A stretch of DNA of 64,000 nucleotides, from assembly GCF_041677825.1 (NCBI RefSeq), contig NZ_JBAYPG010000007.1:1-64000 (forward strand). The letters are read 5' to 3'. Under the pieces are notes generated by a model, which saw nothing but the letters and a program-made list of their open reading frames with translations, did not search any database and was not told the DNA's origin. Below, piece by piece: positions 17,144 to 26,855 of this stretch; position 1 is the stretch's first letter, and every line of letters starts with the position of its first letter. A program made the position numbers and the translations under genes. Source of the stretch: Castellaniella sp041677825 (GTDB lineage Bacteria > Pseudomonadota > Gammaproteobacteria > Burkholderiales > Burkholderiaceae_B).

Positions 17144-17167
17144 ACTTTCATTCCGCTGGAAATCTCC

Positions 17168-18040
17168 ATGAATTCTATGGTTGTCGTTCTTGTGCTCGGC
17201 GCGGCGGCCATGCATGCAGGCTGGAATCTGCTCGCCAAAAGCGCGGCCTCGACGGGTTCGGCCGTGGCCTTTGTGTTGGCCTACCGCTGTCTGTCCATCG
17301 TGCTCTACGCCCCCTGGGTGGCCTGGGTGCTGTGGCACGACGGAATGATCTGGAGCCTGCCCGTGCTGCTCTTCATCGCCCTGGCCAGCCTGTTGCACCT
17401 GGGATACAGCCTGACCCTGCAGCGCGGCTACCAGAAAGTCGACCTGAGCGTACTGTACCCGGTGGCACGGGGCACAGGCCCCCTGCTCGCCAGTGTGTTC
17501 GCCATCCTGGTCCTGGGCGAGGCGGGCGGCCCCCAACGCCTGGCGGGCATCGCGCTGGTGGTGGCGGGCATCCTGCTGATTGCTGCCGATGGCCGCTTGC
17601 GCCGCTTGGCGGACCGCCACGCCCGCAGGGCGGTACGCTGGGGGGCGCTTACGGGGCTGTTCATCGCCGCCTACACCGTCGTCGATGCGTGGAGCGTGAA
17701 AGTGTTGCTGATCGTACCCGTGGTGCTCGATTGGTGCGCGGCGCTGGGCAACGTGATCGTTCTCTCACCCCGCTGGCTGACCCGGCGCGGTGCCCTGCAA
17801 CAGGCCATGCGTGGCCGCTGGTCCGCTGCAATCGGGGTGGCGGTGCTCTCGCCACTGGCCTACATCCTGGTGCTCTATGCCTATCAGTGGGGCGGCGAGA
17901 TCAGCGTGGTGGCACCCCTGCGCGAGATTTCCCTGATGATGGGTACCGTGGCCGGCGTCCTGATCCTGCGCGAACGGGCCTCGTGGGGTCGCTGGCTGGG
18001 TTGTGCCGTGATCATTGGCGGTGTGATGCTGCTCATGTAG
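17168..18040 (+). CDS. EamA/DMT-superfamily transporter
   Basis: 290 residues with about ten hydrophobic helices in two EamA halves (first half opens AAAMHAGWNLLAKSAAS; second half opens RWGALTGLFIAAYTVVDAW). Such proteins export or exchange small metabolites; the substrate is unknown. The ATG at 17168 is preceded by GGAAATCTCC and opens into the first helix; upstream in-frame codons are not helix-like. It is divergent from the diguanylate cyclase and followed, after 89 bases, by the MFS gene on the same strand. Confidence 0.85.
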   Translation: MNSMVVVLVLGAAAMHAGWNLLAKSAASTGSAVAFVLAYRCLSIVLYAPWVAWVLWHDGMIWSLPVLLFIALASLLHLGYSLTLQRGYQKVDLSVLYPVARGTGPLLASVFAILVLGEAGGPQRLAGIALVVAGILLIAADGRLRRLADRHARRAVRWGALTGLFIAAYTVVDAWSVKVLLIVPVVLDWCAALGNVIVLSPRWLTRRGALQQAMRGRWSAAIGVAVLSPLAYILVLYAYQWGGEISVVAPLREISLMMGTVAGVLILRERASWGRWLGCAVIIGGVMLLM

Positions 18041-18129
18041 CACACTTCTGCCGACACGGCAGAAAGCAGCTATGATCATTGACTTGCGGCCACCACGGTC
18101 GCCCTGGCCACAAAATACGGAACGCACGC

Positions 18130-19425
18130 ATGACTACGCCCTCTTCAGCCGCCCGAAGCTGGCTGACCCCCGACATCGAATCACCGTATGCCTGGGTACG
18201 CCTGGTCATTTCGCTGCTGGTCGTCACCATCGGCAACGTGGGCATGTATGCCTCCAGCGTGGTGTTGCCCATGATCCAGGCCGATTTCGGTGTCGGCCGG
18301 GCCGATGCCTCGCTGCCCTATGCCGCCACCATGGTGGGCTTTGGGCTGGGCGGTGTCGTCATGGGCAAGCTTTCAGACCGCATGGGCATCTTCATGCCCG
18401 TCGTCGCCGGGGCCATCGCCCTGTGCCTGGGCTTTCTGGCGGCCGGGGCGGCCACCAGCATCACCTGGTTCATCGTGGCCCACGGCCTGTTGATCGGCTT
18501 CCTGGGCACATCGGCGATGTTCGCGCCCCTGGTGGCCGATGCATCGCACTGGTTCACGCGCCGCCGCGGGATTGCGGTGGCCATCTGCCTGAGCGGCAAC
18601 TTCCTTGCCGGGGCCGTCTGGCCGCCCATCATGCAGTTCTTCATGCAGGATCACGGCTGGCGCGCCACCTACGTCGGCATCGGCCTGTTCTGCCTGGCCA
18701 GCCTGGTGCCGCTGGCGTTCTTCCTGCGCCGGCGCTCGCCCGAAGTCGAAGCCAACCGCCAGCTCGATCTGTCCCGGGCCGAACCCGATCCGGCACAACT
18801 GGCCCAGGCGCGCGCCCAGGAACGGCCACTGGGCATGTCGCCCCGCGCCCTGATGATCCTGCTGTGCATTGCCGGCGTGGCGTGCTGCGTCGCCATGGCC
18901 ATGCCCCAGGTGCAGATCGTGGCCCTGTGCTTCGATCTGGGCTACGGGATGACCAACGGCACCAACATGCTCTCGCTCATGCTGGCCATGGGCGTCGTCA
19001 GCCGGCTGCTGTTCGGCCTGCTGTCCGACCGCATCGGCGGCCTGCGCGTGCTGCTGCTGGGTTCGATCCTGCAGGCCCTGGCCCTGGTCATGTACCTGTT
19101 CAGCCATGGCCTCATGTCGCTGTACATCACCTCGGCCATGTTCGGCCTGTTCCAGGGCGGCATCGTGCCTGCCTACGCGGTCATCGTGCGCGAGTACTTC
19201 TCGCCGCGCCATGCCGGCACCTTCATCGGCACCGTACTCATGGCCACCATGGTGGGCATGGCCCTGGGCGGCTGGATGTCGGGCGCCATCCGTGACCTGT
19301 CGAATTCGTATCAGGCGGCATTCATGAACGGCATCGCCTGGAACCTGCTGAACGCCGCCATCGTCGTGTTCCTGCTGTATCGGGCGGGCGGGCTGCGTCT
19401 GCTGCGCCGGCCGGCCGTGGCCTGA
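18130..19425 (+). CDS. MFS transporter
   Basis: 431 residues, twelve predicted membrane helices in two six-helix bundles separated by a charged central loop (LRRRSPEVEANRQLDLSRAE...). MFS loop motifs are visible: GKLSDRMG after helix 2 and GLLSDRIGGLR after helix 8. The style resembles monocarboxylate/oxalate-formate-type antiporters, but the substrate is not assigned. The ATG at 18130 follows GGAACGCACGC; a TTG at 18079 in frame would only add a non-helical leader. It converges on tadG. Confidence 0.86.
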   Translation: MTTPSSAARSWLTPDIESPYAWVRLVISLLVVTIGNVGMYASSVVLPMIQADFGVGRADASLPYAATMVGFGLGGVVMGKLSDRMGIFMPVVAGAIALCLGFLAAGAATSITWFIVAHGLLIGFLGTSAMFAPLVADASHWFTRRRGIAVAICLSGNFLAGAVWPPIMQFFMQDHGWRATYVGIGLFCLASLVPLAFFLRRRSPEVEANRQLDLSRAEPDPAQLAQARAQERPLGMSPRALMILLCIAGVACCVAMAMPQVQIVALCFDLGYGMTNGTNMLSLMLAMGVVSRLLFGLLSDRIGGLRVLLLGSILQALALVMYLFSHGLMSLYITSAMFGLFQGGIVPAYAVIVREYFSPRHAGTFIGTVLMATMVGMALGGWMSGAIRDLSNSYQAAFMNGIAWNLLNAAIVVFLLYRAGGLRLLRRPAVA

Positions 19426-19441
19426 GCCCGGCGCCAGGCGC

Positions 19442-19465
19442 GCGCCTGATCAATCGATCAGGCGC
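19442..19465. terminator. bidirectional hairpin between MFS and tadG
   Basis: A perfect 10-base stem (GCGCCTGATC / GATCAGGCGC) closes an AATC loop and overlaps the tadG stop codon, 17 bases after the MFS stop. Its place between convergent genes fits a shared terminator, but no T-run follows on either strand. Confidence 0.5.
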
Positions 19466-21369
19466 AATTCGGTCAGCGCGCCGGCGATCTGCGCAAATGC
19501 GTTGGGCAGGTTGCTGGCGTCGGCGACATCAAAATAATTGTCGCCCGAAGCGCAGTTCTGCATCAATGACTTGTTGGTCACATCATTGCTCAGAGTCAGC
19601 GTGAAGATGCGGATGCCCTTGGCCTTGATGTTCGTGCACAACTGCGCCATGTAGCTGTCCATGGCCCCGACGGTGATCGCCGTGGCCGGCGGCTTGCTGC
19701 CAGCCCAGCCGATGTTGGTGCTGGCCGCCGTGCAGCCTTGCGTATAGTTGCTCGAAGTGATGTTGCCCGGGTCGACGATGCGCAGCCCCGAGACCGGGCA
19801 CTGGTTGAAACTGCTCACGCTGGGCAGTTCCATGCTCTTGGTGGCGGTCTTGAGGCTGATCTGCTTCGGGTCGTCCCACTTGTAGGTACAGTTCTTGATG
19901 ATGACGCCTGTACAGGTCTGCTTGCTGGTTTCCTCGTAGGCATAGGCCATCTGAAACCCGGCAAACTTGTTCGAATAGGATTCGGACACGCGCTGCACCA
20001 CGCCACTGGGGGCATTGTCGCCATCGCTGAGCAGGACGATCACCTTGTTCAGCTTGTCGGTCTCATAATCACGCGGCAGCCCGGCGTGGCCCCAGCCGCT
20101 GTCGGCCCCGCGCCAGGCCGGATCGAGCATGCGCCAGGCCCACAGCAGGCCCATGCCCACGTTGGTGCCGCCGTAGCTCTGCATGGCCGCCACCGCATTG
20201 CTCAGGCTCTTGTTCTTCTGCTCTTCTTCGGTGCCCACGAAAAAGCGCACCTTCGAACGCGTACAGTACTGCGGCTCGAGCGTGAAGCGGGTCTGGATGT
20301 TGCTGGCTGATGGCACGAAATTGGCCGTCACCCGCCGATCCTTGGACGCACTGGCCGGCGCCAGGAACCCCACGCCGGCATCCGGATAATCGGCCCGGGC
20401 GACCAGCCGCTGGTTGTTGCCCAGCCCAAGGTCGCTGCCGGTGTACGCCCTGGCATACACGCTCACCAGCGGCTGGAAGCCCGCCAGGGGCGTCAAGGCC
20501 TCGGGTGGCAGGCGGTTGCTGTCGCTCCAGTTGCCCGCCGGCTCGACGATGCAGCCCGGCCAGTTGGTGGCGATGTAGTTCTGCTGATCGGGATAGCGGC
20601 CCAGCCAGCCTGCCATCCAGGCGCTGCGCGCCGTGGCCACATTGCCCACGTTGACCACATCGTTGAATGGCACCAGGCCGATGAACGCGCCGCGCACCTC
20701 GTCATCGTCCTCGTCGTAATCAGCCGCCCCTGCCGCGGCTGCTTCCATGACCGTCTGGATCAGATCCTGGGTGGAGGACTTGAGCACCGCCATGCGCGTG
20801 CCCATCTTGGAGCCCGCCGAATCGTCCATGGAGCCGGAGTTGTCCAGGGCCAGCACCAGTTCGAGGTCGTTGCGCACCTTGCGGCGTGCCTCGTTGCTGG
20901 CCCCTACCGGCCAGGCGGTCTGCTTGAAATAGCCCGTGCTGAGCAGGGGCAAATCGCCGGCCACCGACATCCGGATGCGCTGGGCCGTGCGGATCGCGCT
21001 GCCCGGCGCCTTGTCCTCGAGGTATTCGATTTCGAGCGCCTCGCGCGGTATGGCCATGCCCAGGTATTCTGCAGGCATGTTGGCGCGAAAATAATTGTAG
21101 GCGTCATCGAGCCAGGCCTGGTGTTCGGCCGGCTTGCCCGGGTCGAAATCCGCCAGCTTGCGCCCGGCCGAGATCACCGCCGTATCCAGGGCGTTCTGCA
21201 GCCGCGTCTGGGCCACGTTGTGGCGTACCATGTCCATGGCGAACAGCGAACTGGCCAGTATCACCGAAAAGGACAATATGCTGATGACGGCCACGGCGCC
21301 GCGCTCGTCGCCGGCCAGCTGCCGCAAGTGCCGCATCAGGGGTATCGGCATGATGGTCTTGGTCTTCAT
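19450..21369 (-). CDS. tadG: TadG-like pilus protein with VWA domain
   Basis: 639 residues, last gene of the Tad operon. After a short basic cytoplasmic stretch there is one transmembrane helix (about 24-46, GAVAVISILSFSVILASSLFAMDM) of the TadE/TadG type, a helical stalk, and a large periplasmic von Willebrand factor A domain with intact MIDAS DNSGSM at 176-181. Many cysteines and Asn/Ser-rich loops follow. TadG proteins are thought to anchor or stabilise the pilus in the envelope. The ATG at 21369 is preceded by AGAGGCAG; 17 extra in-frame codons upstream lack a helix. A 47-base gap separates it from tadF, with a short near-direct repeat GACGCTGCCT. Confidence 0.88.
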   Translation of the reverse strand: MKTKTIMPIPLMRHLRQLAGDERGAVAVISILSFSVILASSLFAMDMVRHNVAQTRLQNALDTAVISAGRKLADFDPGKPAEHQAWLDDAYNYFRANMPAEYLGMAIPREALEIEYLEDKAPGSAIRTAQRIRMSVAGDLPLLSTGYFKQTAWPVGASNEARRKVRNDLELVLALDNSGSMDDSAGSKMGTRMAVLKSSTQDLIQTVMEAAAAGAADYDEDDDEVRGAFIGLVPFNDVVNVGNVATARSAWMAGWLGRYPDQQNYIATNWPGCIVEPAGNWSDSNRLPPEALTPLAGFQPLVSVYARAYTGSDLGLGNNQRLVARADYPDAGVGFLAPASASKDRRVTANFVPSASNIQTRFTLEPQYCTRSKVRFFVGTEEEQKNKSLSNAVAAMQSYGGTNVGMGLLWAWRMLDPAWRGADSGWGHAGLPRDYETDKLNKVIVLLSDGDNAPSGVVQRVSESYSNKFAGFQMAYAYEETSKQTCTGVIIKNCTYKWDDPKQISLKTATKSMELPSVSSFNQCPVSGLRIVDPGNITSSNYTQGCTAASTNIGWAGSKPPATAITVGAMDSYMAQLCTNIKAKGIRIFTLTLSNDVTNKSLMQNCASGDNYFDVADASNLPNAFAQIAGALTELRLID

Positions 21370-21416
21370 GTGACGCTGCCTCTCAAATAGGACGCTGCCT
21401 TTCAGGACGCCAGCCC

Positions 21417-22040
21417 TCAATTCTGCAAGGTCTTGAGGTCATCGAACCGCGGGCGGTAGAACGACGTGGATTTCAGGGTCTTTTTGCCGCCCAATGCCTG
21501 CCAGAACCTGGAACTGATCATGAACGGCTCGTACTCCTGGATCACCTCGACCACCAGGATCGTGTCATCCTTGTTGGGCGCCGGCATGTCGGTGCCCTGG
21601 TAGGCCCCGGTAAAACTGCTGCACGTGCCCGCCCCATTGCACGTACGCCCCCACTCGGGGCTGGTTTTCCAGACGGTCTGGCTGGTGATGTTCTTGCCCG
21701 AACCGGTGGTCTTTTCCTGGGTCGTGAACAGGCGGATCTGCAGCGTGCCGCCCTGCGCATAATCCACAGGGCGCATCAGCTCGGGCATGATGGCGCCATA
21801 GGTACAGACATGGTCCGTCAGGTTGCACGGGCCCCCGGCATGCAGGTCGGGCTGCATGGCCAGGCCATCGGCCACCGAGAACGAGGCCCGCGTCATGATG
21901 GCATCGGCACGGTAGTACTGGTAGAGTTCGACGATGCCGACGATGAAGAACACCATGATGGGCAGCACCAGGGCCGCCTCGATGGCTGCCACCCCCTGCT
22001 GGGCGCGCATGAAGGCGCGCGCAGGCCAAGCGCGCCTCAT
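21417..22040 (-). CDS. tadF: TadE/TadF-like pseudopilin
   Basis: 207 residues. The N-terminal helix (QQGVAAIEAALVLPIMVFFIVGIVELYQYY) has the prepilin-like G|VAAIE processing context of TadE/TadF proteins, so TadV may cut it after the Gly. The rest is a periplasmic domain with four or more Cys (GGPCNLTDHVC, TCNGAGTC). Such pseudopilins prime Flp pilus assembly. Its ATG overlaps the stop of the preceding TadE gene (ATGA). Which of the two TadE-like genes is TadE or TadF proper is a guess from order. Confidence 0.82.
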   Translation of the reverse strand: MRRAWPARAFMRAQQGVAAIEAALVLPIMVFFIVGIVELYQYYRADAIMTRASFSVADGLAMQPDLHAGGPCNLTDHVCTYGAIMPELMRPVDYAQGGTLQIRLFTTQEKTTGSGKNITSQTVWKTSPEWGRTCNGAGTCSSFTGAYQGTDMPAPNKDDTILVVEVIQEYEPFMISSRFWQALGGKKTLKSTSFYRPRFDDLKTLQN

Positions 22041-22561
22041 GGCTCGTTCTGGATGATCACAGTCCGCTCGAACTGCAGGACATCCAGCCCCATCAATGAA
22101 ATCAGGCCCGTCATGCCGGGGCGCTCGAAGCCGACGCGAAACACCACCATGTCACCCGCATTGCCCAGATCGCAGACGATCTTGTCCTTGTAATCCGGGT
22201 CATCCTTGCTCTTGAAGCTGTTGTCTTCGCCCGGTTTGTAGAGTTTGGCATCGGCGTACAGGCCACGCCGGTCGCCCCAGATCGACAGCGTGTCTTCGAG
22301 TATGCCCATGACCATGTCGTGGCAGTCCTGCGTGCCGAACCCTTCATCGCGTTCCATGATCTTGCTCTCGCGGGCAATCCGGCTGGCCGCGCGGTCGAGC
22401 GTGGCATCGGCCACGAGCATGAAGGCCATCTCGAGGCTCAGGAAAATGACGATGAACACCAGCGGCGCCACAATGGCGAACTCGAGCGCCGCGGCCCCCT
22501 TCTGGCAGCGCCCTGCCCGCCGGCAACGCGCCTTGAGTGTATGCACGTATCGGGTCTCCAT
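22037..22561 (-). CDS. tadE: TadE-like pseudopilin
   Basis: 174 residues. It has a basic N terminus, then KGAAALEFAIVAPLVFIVIFLSLEMAFMLVADATLDRAA, the conserved TadE helix with the Glu at position +5 after a cleavable Gly. The remainder is a small periplasmic domain. The ATG at 22561 was chosen because it lies 7 bases after the tadD stop; longer in-frame sequence upstream overlaps tadD antisense to its codon use. It is translationally coupled to tadF by ATGA. Confidence 0.84.
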   Translation of the reverse strand: METRYVHTLKARCRRAGRCQKGAAALEFAIVAPLVFIVIFLSLEMAFMLVADATLDRAASRIARESKIMERDEGFGTQDCHDMVMGILEDTLSIWGDRRGLYADAKLYKPGEDNSFKSKDDPDYKDKIVCDLGNAGDMVVFRVGFERPGMTGLISLMGLDVLQFERTVIIQNEP

Positions 22562-22568
22562 GGGCACG

Positions 22569-23363
22569 CTACTTGATATGTTCGCGCAGATAGCGATAGA
22601 AGGCCAGATTGTCCTGCACCTGGCCGCGCGGCTGATAGGTGAGCAGGATGTTCTCTGCGGCATCTTCGCGCCCGAGCAGACCGTAGGCCAGCGCCAGGTT
22701 GTCGCGGCGCTGCGGCAGGCCACTGGCCACCCCATCATAGCCCAGCAGCATGTTCACCGCCTCGCGCGGCTTGCCGCTGAGCGCCAGCGACAGCCCCAGG
22801 TTGGTGCGCAGGACTTCATCCTGCTTGTGCACGGCCAGGCCCTTGCGATAGGTCTGCTGGGCCAGGTCATGCTGGCCGGTCAGGTCGTAGACCACCCCGA
22901 GCCCTGCAAGCGCTACCGGGTCATCCGGCGCCTGGGCCAGAATGCGCTGGTAACGGGCCCGGGCCTCGTCGAAGGCCCGCACGCGCACATCGACGCGCGC
23001 CAGCGCCAATTGCGCCTCGGGCAGATCGGGCGAGCGTTGCGCCGCGCGCTCGTAGGCCGTGCGCGCCGCTTCGTAATTGGCCTGAAGAAAATAGGTATTG
23101 CCCAGGCCCATCCACACCGCGGTCTGGCCCGGGTGGGACTCGCTCAATTCGCGATACAGGGACTGCGCCACGTCCAGATCGCCGCTTTGCAGGGCGCTCG
23201 CGGCAATGCGCAGTTCACCTGCCGCCAGCGCGGCCTCGTCCATGGCCGGGCTGACGGGTCGCACTTCGGTATTCAGCGCGCTGCGCAGCGGCGCACAGGC
23301 GGCCAGCGCCAGCAGCAGGGCGCTGAGGAACAGCGGTCGGACGGGATGCAGGATCATGGACAT
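22569..23363 (-). CDS. tadD: TadD-like TPR lipoprotein
   Basis: 264 residues with a lipoprotein signal ending LALAAC (Cys23) and then repeated TPR-type helices through the protein (AVWMGLGNTYFLQANYEAARTAYERAAQRSP, PVALAGLGVVYDLTGQHDLAQQTYRKGLAV, VLRTNLGLSLALSGKPREAVNML). TadD is an outer-membrane-associated pilotin/assembly factor for the RcpA secretin in Tad systems. It sits between tadC and tadE, as in other Tad loci. Confidence 0.86.
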   Translation of the reverse strand: MSMILHPVRPLFLSALLLALAACAPLRSALNTEVRPVSPAMDEAALAAGELRIAASALQSGDLDVAQSLYRELSESHPGQTAVWMGLGNTYFLQANYEAARTAYERAAQRSPDLPEAQLALARVDVRVRAFDEARARYQRILAQAPDDPVALAGLGVVYDLTGQHDLAQQTYRKGLAVHKQDEVLRTNLGLSLALSGKPREAVNMLLGYDGVASGLPQRRDNLALAYGLLGREDAAENILLTYQPRGQVQDNLAFYRYLREHIK

Positions 23364-23382
23364 GCGCTCTGGCTGCCTTGCC

Positions 23383-24324
23383 TCATTGGGAGGCGAAAAA
23401 CTTCATCAGGTTCAGGATGGCCGGACCCGCCCCCACGATGATGACCGTGGGCAGGATGAACAGCATCATCGGCACCGACATCTTGACCGACAGCTTGGCC
23501 GCTTTCTCTTCCAGGCGCATCATGCGCGCCGTGCGCTCTGAACGCGCCAGGATGCGCAACGCCTGGGTGATTGCCGTGCCATACTGGCGCGCCTGCAGGA
23601 ACGTGCTCACCAGCGTGCGCATGCCCTCGATGTTGGTGCGGTTGGCCAGACCATTCAACACTCTTTCGACATCGCTGCTGAGCTTGAGTTCCGTGGCGGT
23701 GAGCTTGAGCTCGTCGGCCAGTTCGGGGGACACCTCGGTCATCTCGTCGGCCACGCGATCCAGGGCGGCATTCAGGGCCAGCCCGGCATTGGTGCAGATG
23801 ACCATCAGGTCCAGTGCATCGGGCAAGGCCAGGCGGATCGCTTCCTGGCGCCGGCTGACGAGCCGATCGAGCACCAGGCGCGGCAACAGGCTGCCCAGGT
23901 AGGCGGCCACCAGCAGGGCCGCCAGCCAGGCGGCGGCACCGCGCTCGGCCAGCCAGGGCTCGGCCAGCCAGGCCGTCAGTGCCATGGTGCCCAGCACGCT
24001 GAGCACGATGGTGCCCATGAGCACGAACATCGCCTGGCTCGAGCGGTAGCCGGCGGCCATCAGCTTGGTGCTGGATTCGGCACGCTGCGTCGCGCTCAGC
24101 ATGGGCAGCATGGTGCCCAGATGCAGCAGGAAACCCACGCTCCCGCTGCGTACCTGCGCCAGGCCACGGCGCTGATCGAGCGCCGCGCCGCGGCGCTCGA
24201 TCTCGGCCACCGCCCGCTCACGCAGCCGCTGGCGCTGGTTGGAGCGGCCATACAGGTAAATTCCGGCACCCATGAGGATCAGCAGGATGAGCGAGGCGTT
24301 GAGCCAGATGGCCGTATCCGTCAT
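23383..24324 (-). CDS. tadC: TadC inner-membrane platform protein (T2SSF family)
   Basis: 313 residues, a GspF/T2SSF domain membrane protein. An N-terminal helix (IWLNASLILLILMGAGIYLYG), two central helices and two C-terminal helices flank the cytoplasmic T2SSF region (ALPDALDLMVICTNAGLALNAALDRVADEM, TNIEGMRTLVSTFLQARQYGTAITQALRILARSERTARM). With TadB it forms the platform on which the CpaF ATPase acts. Its start lies 3 bases after the tadB stop. Confidence 0.93.
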   Translation of the reverse strand: MTDTAIWLNASLILLILMGAGIYLYGRSNQRQRLRERAVAEIERRGAALDQRRGLAQVRSGSVGFLLHLGTMLPMLSATQRAESSTKLMAAGYRSSQAMFVLMGTIVLSVLGTMALTAWLAEPWLAERGAAAWLAALLVAAYLGSLLPRLVLDRLVSRRQEAIRLALPDALDLMVICTNAGLALNAALDRVADEMTEVSPELADELKLTATELKLSSDVERVLNGLANRTNIEGMRTLVSTFLQARQYGTAITQALRILARSERTARMMRLEEKAAKLSVKMSVPMMLFILPTVIIVGAGPAILNLMKFFASQ

Positions 24325-24327
24325 GCC

Positions 24328-25311
24328 TCACACCCTCAGGTTGGCGATATGGCGGATGGACAGAATGCCCACCAGCAGCATGCCCCCCGCCACCCACAGC
24401 AGCTTGCGCCCGCCGTCGGTGATGAACAGCATCTCGATGTACTGCGGATTGCTGGCATAGAGCAGGCCGGCGATGACAAAGGGGATGGCCGACAGCATCT
24501 GCCCCGACAGCCGCCCTTCGGCAGTGAGCGCGCGGGCCTTGAGCTGCAGGTCGCGCCGCGCGCGAATGATGGCCGAGAGGTTTTCCAGCGCCTCGGCGAT
24601 CGAGCCGCCCGACTCGCGCTGCAGCAGCACGCACACCGAGAAGAACGTGAAGTCGGGCAGTTCGATGCGGCGCACCGCCTTGTCGAGCACGTCTTCGAGA
24701 TCTTCGCCCAGCAGCAGGCTGTTGCCCATGCGCAGGAATTCGGCCCCCAATGGCGCTTCGAACTGCAAGCCCACGTTGTGGATGGATTGTGTGACCGGGA
24801 TGCCGGCCTGGCTGGCGCGCACGATCATGCCCATGGCATCGGCCATCTGGTTGAGAAAGCGCCGGCTGAACCGGTTGATGAGCCAGCGGTACAGCCAGGC
24901 GCCCACCAGCAGCGGCACCACCAGCACGGCCAGCAGCGCCACCCAGAGCACCCGCGGCAGAATGCCCGTGGCCAGCAGCAGCAGCCCCAGCGCGACCAGC
25001 CCCAGCATCAACAGACCCAGAATGCGGACCCCCTTGCTGCCGGCCACGGTATCCAGGCGGTTCAGGTGGTAGCCCAGGCCGCCCATGGCCTCGCGGCGCT
25101 TGCGCCGGCGCGCTTCGATCTGCGCGCGCTGCAGATTCTGCAGCAGCCGCTCGCGGCTTTCACTGCCGCCGCGCCCGCTCACGCTGTGCAGGCGCTGGCG
25201 CAGCAGGTTGCTCGGGCGCTTGCGCCACATGTCCATGAACACCAGCACGCTCAGCCCCACCAAAATGACCGATACAAAGATGATCAGGGTGATGGCATCG
25301 ATCCGGTTCAT
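24328..25311 (-). CDS. tadB: TadB inner-membrane platform protein (T2SSF family)
   Basis: 327 residues with an N-terminal helix, a cytoplasmic charged stretch rich in Arg (QRAQIEARRRKRREAMGGLG), two helices, the T2SSF domain (FLNQMADAMGMIVRASQAGIPVTQSIHNVG ... FTFFSVCVLLQRESGGSIAEALENLSAIIRARRDLQLKARALTAEGRLSGQ), and two closing helices. It partners TadC in the pilus motor platform. Its ATG overlaps the cpaF stop (ATGA). Confidence 0.93.
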   Translation of the reverse strand: MNRIDAITLIIFVSVILVGLSVLVFMDMWRKRPSNLLRQRLHSVSGRGGSESRERLLQNLQRAQIEARRRKRREAMGGLGYHLNRLDTVAGSKGVRILGLLMLGLVALGLLLLATGILPRVLWVALLAVLVVPLLVGAWLYRWLINRFSRRFLNQMADAMGMIVRASQAGIPVTQSIHNVGLQFEAPLGAEFLRMGNSLLLGEDLEDVLDKAVRRIELPDFTFFSVCVLLQRESGGSIAEALENLSAIIRARRDLQLKARALTAEGRLSGQMLSAIPFVIAGLLYASNPQYIEMLFITDGGRKLLWVAGGMLLVGILSIRHIANLRV

Positions 25312-26855
25312 GGCCGCATCGCCTCCACCAGCGCGTTTTCCATGCCGAAATAGCGGGCCCGGTCGGCAAACAGCGGGCGCAGGCCCGTCGTGTCGTACGT
25401 GCCGCGCACTTCCTCGTCGAACGAGCTGGCATCGTAGGTGAAGTGGAACAGTTCCTGGGTGACGATGACCTCGCCTTCCATGCCGGCCAGTTCGACGATG
25501 CTGGTGACCTTGCGGCTGCCATCGCGCATGCGCTCGACCTGCACGATGAGATTGACCGCGCTGGCGATCTGGCGCCGGATGGTGAACAGCGGCAGATTGC
25601 CATTGGCCATCATCACCATGCTTTCCAGGCGGGTGATCGCATCGCGCGGGCTGTTGGCGTGCAGCGTGGTCATCGAGCCGTCGTGCCCGGTGTTCATCGC
25701 CTGCAGCACGTCGAGGGCCTCGGGGCCGCGCGTCTCGCCCAGAATGATGCGGTCCGGGCGCATGCGCAGCGAGTTGCGCACCAGATCGCCCTGGGTGATC
25801 TGGCCCAGGCCCTCGAGGTTGCGCGGCCGGGTCTCGAGCCGCACCACGTGCGGCTGCTGCAGTTGCAGCTCGGCCGCATCCTCGATGGTGACGATGCGCT
25901 CATCGACCGAGATATGCCGCGACAAGGCATTGAGCAGGGTCGTCTTGCCCGACCCCGTGCCGCCCGAGACAATGATGTTCATGCGGCAGGAGGCGGCGAT
26001 CTCGAGCACCCGGGACATGGCCGACGACAGGCTGCCGCGCGCCGCCAGGCGCTGCAGGGTCAGGTCCTTGCGCGAGAACTTGCGAATCGAGATCGAGGCG
26101 CCGTCGATGGCCAGCGGCGGCAGCACCACGTTGACCCGGCTGCCGTCGGGCAGGCGCGCATCCACCATGGGGCTGCTTTCGTCCACCCGCCGCCCAATGG
26201 TCGAGGCGATGCGCTGCGCCACATTGACCACGTGCGCGTTGTCGCGGAATTTCAGCGGCGTGAGTTCGAGCTTGCCGTAGCGCTCTACATAGACCTGATC
26301 CGGCCCATTGACCATGATGTCGCTCACGCTCTCGTCCTGCAGCAGGGGCTCGATGGGCCCCACCCCGAACATGTCGTGCAGGATCTCCTGGCGCATCAGC
26401 CGCTGCTCGGACAGGGTCACCGGGAGATTTTCGCTGCGCACCGTCTCGTCGATGATGGCATCGACCTCGGTACGCATGGCCTCGGCCGATTGCGACAGCG
26501 CAGTGGATACGTCTATGGTGCCGAACACCGCCTGGCGGATGTGCCCGTAATGCTCGGAGCGCACCACCGATTCGTTGAACCGCAAAGGCGTGGATGAACC
26601 CAGCACATTCGAGCGCAACAGCGACGTGACCGGCTCGGAGGGTTCCTGGGCGGCATCTGTCTGGCTGGCCCGGCTGCGCTGCGCCAACGGTACGGCCTCG
26701 GCCGGATTGCCGCCCTCGTGCGCCGGCACCGGGCTGCCGGCGCTGTGGCCCGCCAGTTCGACGGATTCGCCCGGCACATGGTCCGCGACAGGCGCCGATG
26801 ACCGGCCTTGCGGTTCGACCGGCGCGGGCTCGGGTTTTCGTCGGCCGAAATTCAT
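25308..26855 (-). CDS. cpaF: CpaF/TadA-type pilus assembly ATPase
   Basis: 515 residues. A ~130-residue Pro/Ala-rich N-terminal region precedes the type II/IV secretion ATPase core: Walker A GGTGSGKTT at 298-306, Walker B/Asp box RIVTIEDAAELQL, and His/Arg box LGETRGPEALDVLQAMNTGHDGSMTTLHANSPRDAITRLE. It is the bifunctional motor that drives Flp polymerisation and retraction. The ATG at 26855 overlaps the tadZ stop in ATGA fashion. The name cpaF is used here because the other common name, tadA, is also that of the tRNA deaminase at 15 kb. Confidence 0.95.
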   Translation of the reverse strand: MNFGRRKPEPAPVEPQGRSSAPVADHVPGESVELAGHSAGSPVPAHEGGNPAEAVPLAQRSRASQTDAAQEPSEPVTSLLRSNVLGSSTPLRFNESVVRSEHYGHIRQAVFGTIDVSTALSQSAEAMRTEVDAIIDETVRSENLPVTLSEQRLMRQEILHDMFGVGPIEPLLQDESVSDIMVNGPDQVYVERYGKLELTPLKFRDNAHVVNVAQRIASTIGRRVDESSPMVDARLPDGSRVNVVLPPLAIDGASISIRKFSRKDLTLQRLAARGSLSSAMSRVLEIAASCRMNIIVSGGTGSGKTTLLNALSRHISVDERIVTIEDAAELQLQQPHVVRLETRPRNLEGLGQITQGDLVRNSLRMRPDRIILGETRGPEALDVLQAMNTGHDGSMTTLHANSPRDAITRLESMVMMANGNLPLFTIRRQIASAVNLIVQVERMRDGSRKVTSIVELAGMEGEVIVTQELFHFTYDASSFDEEVRGTYDTTGLRPLFADRARYFGMENALVEAMRP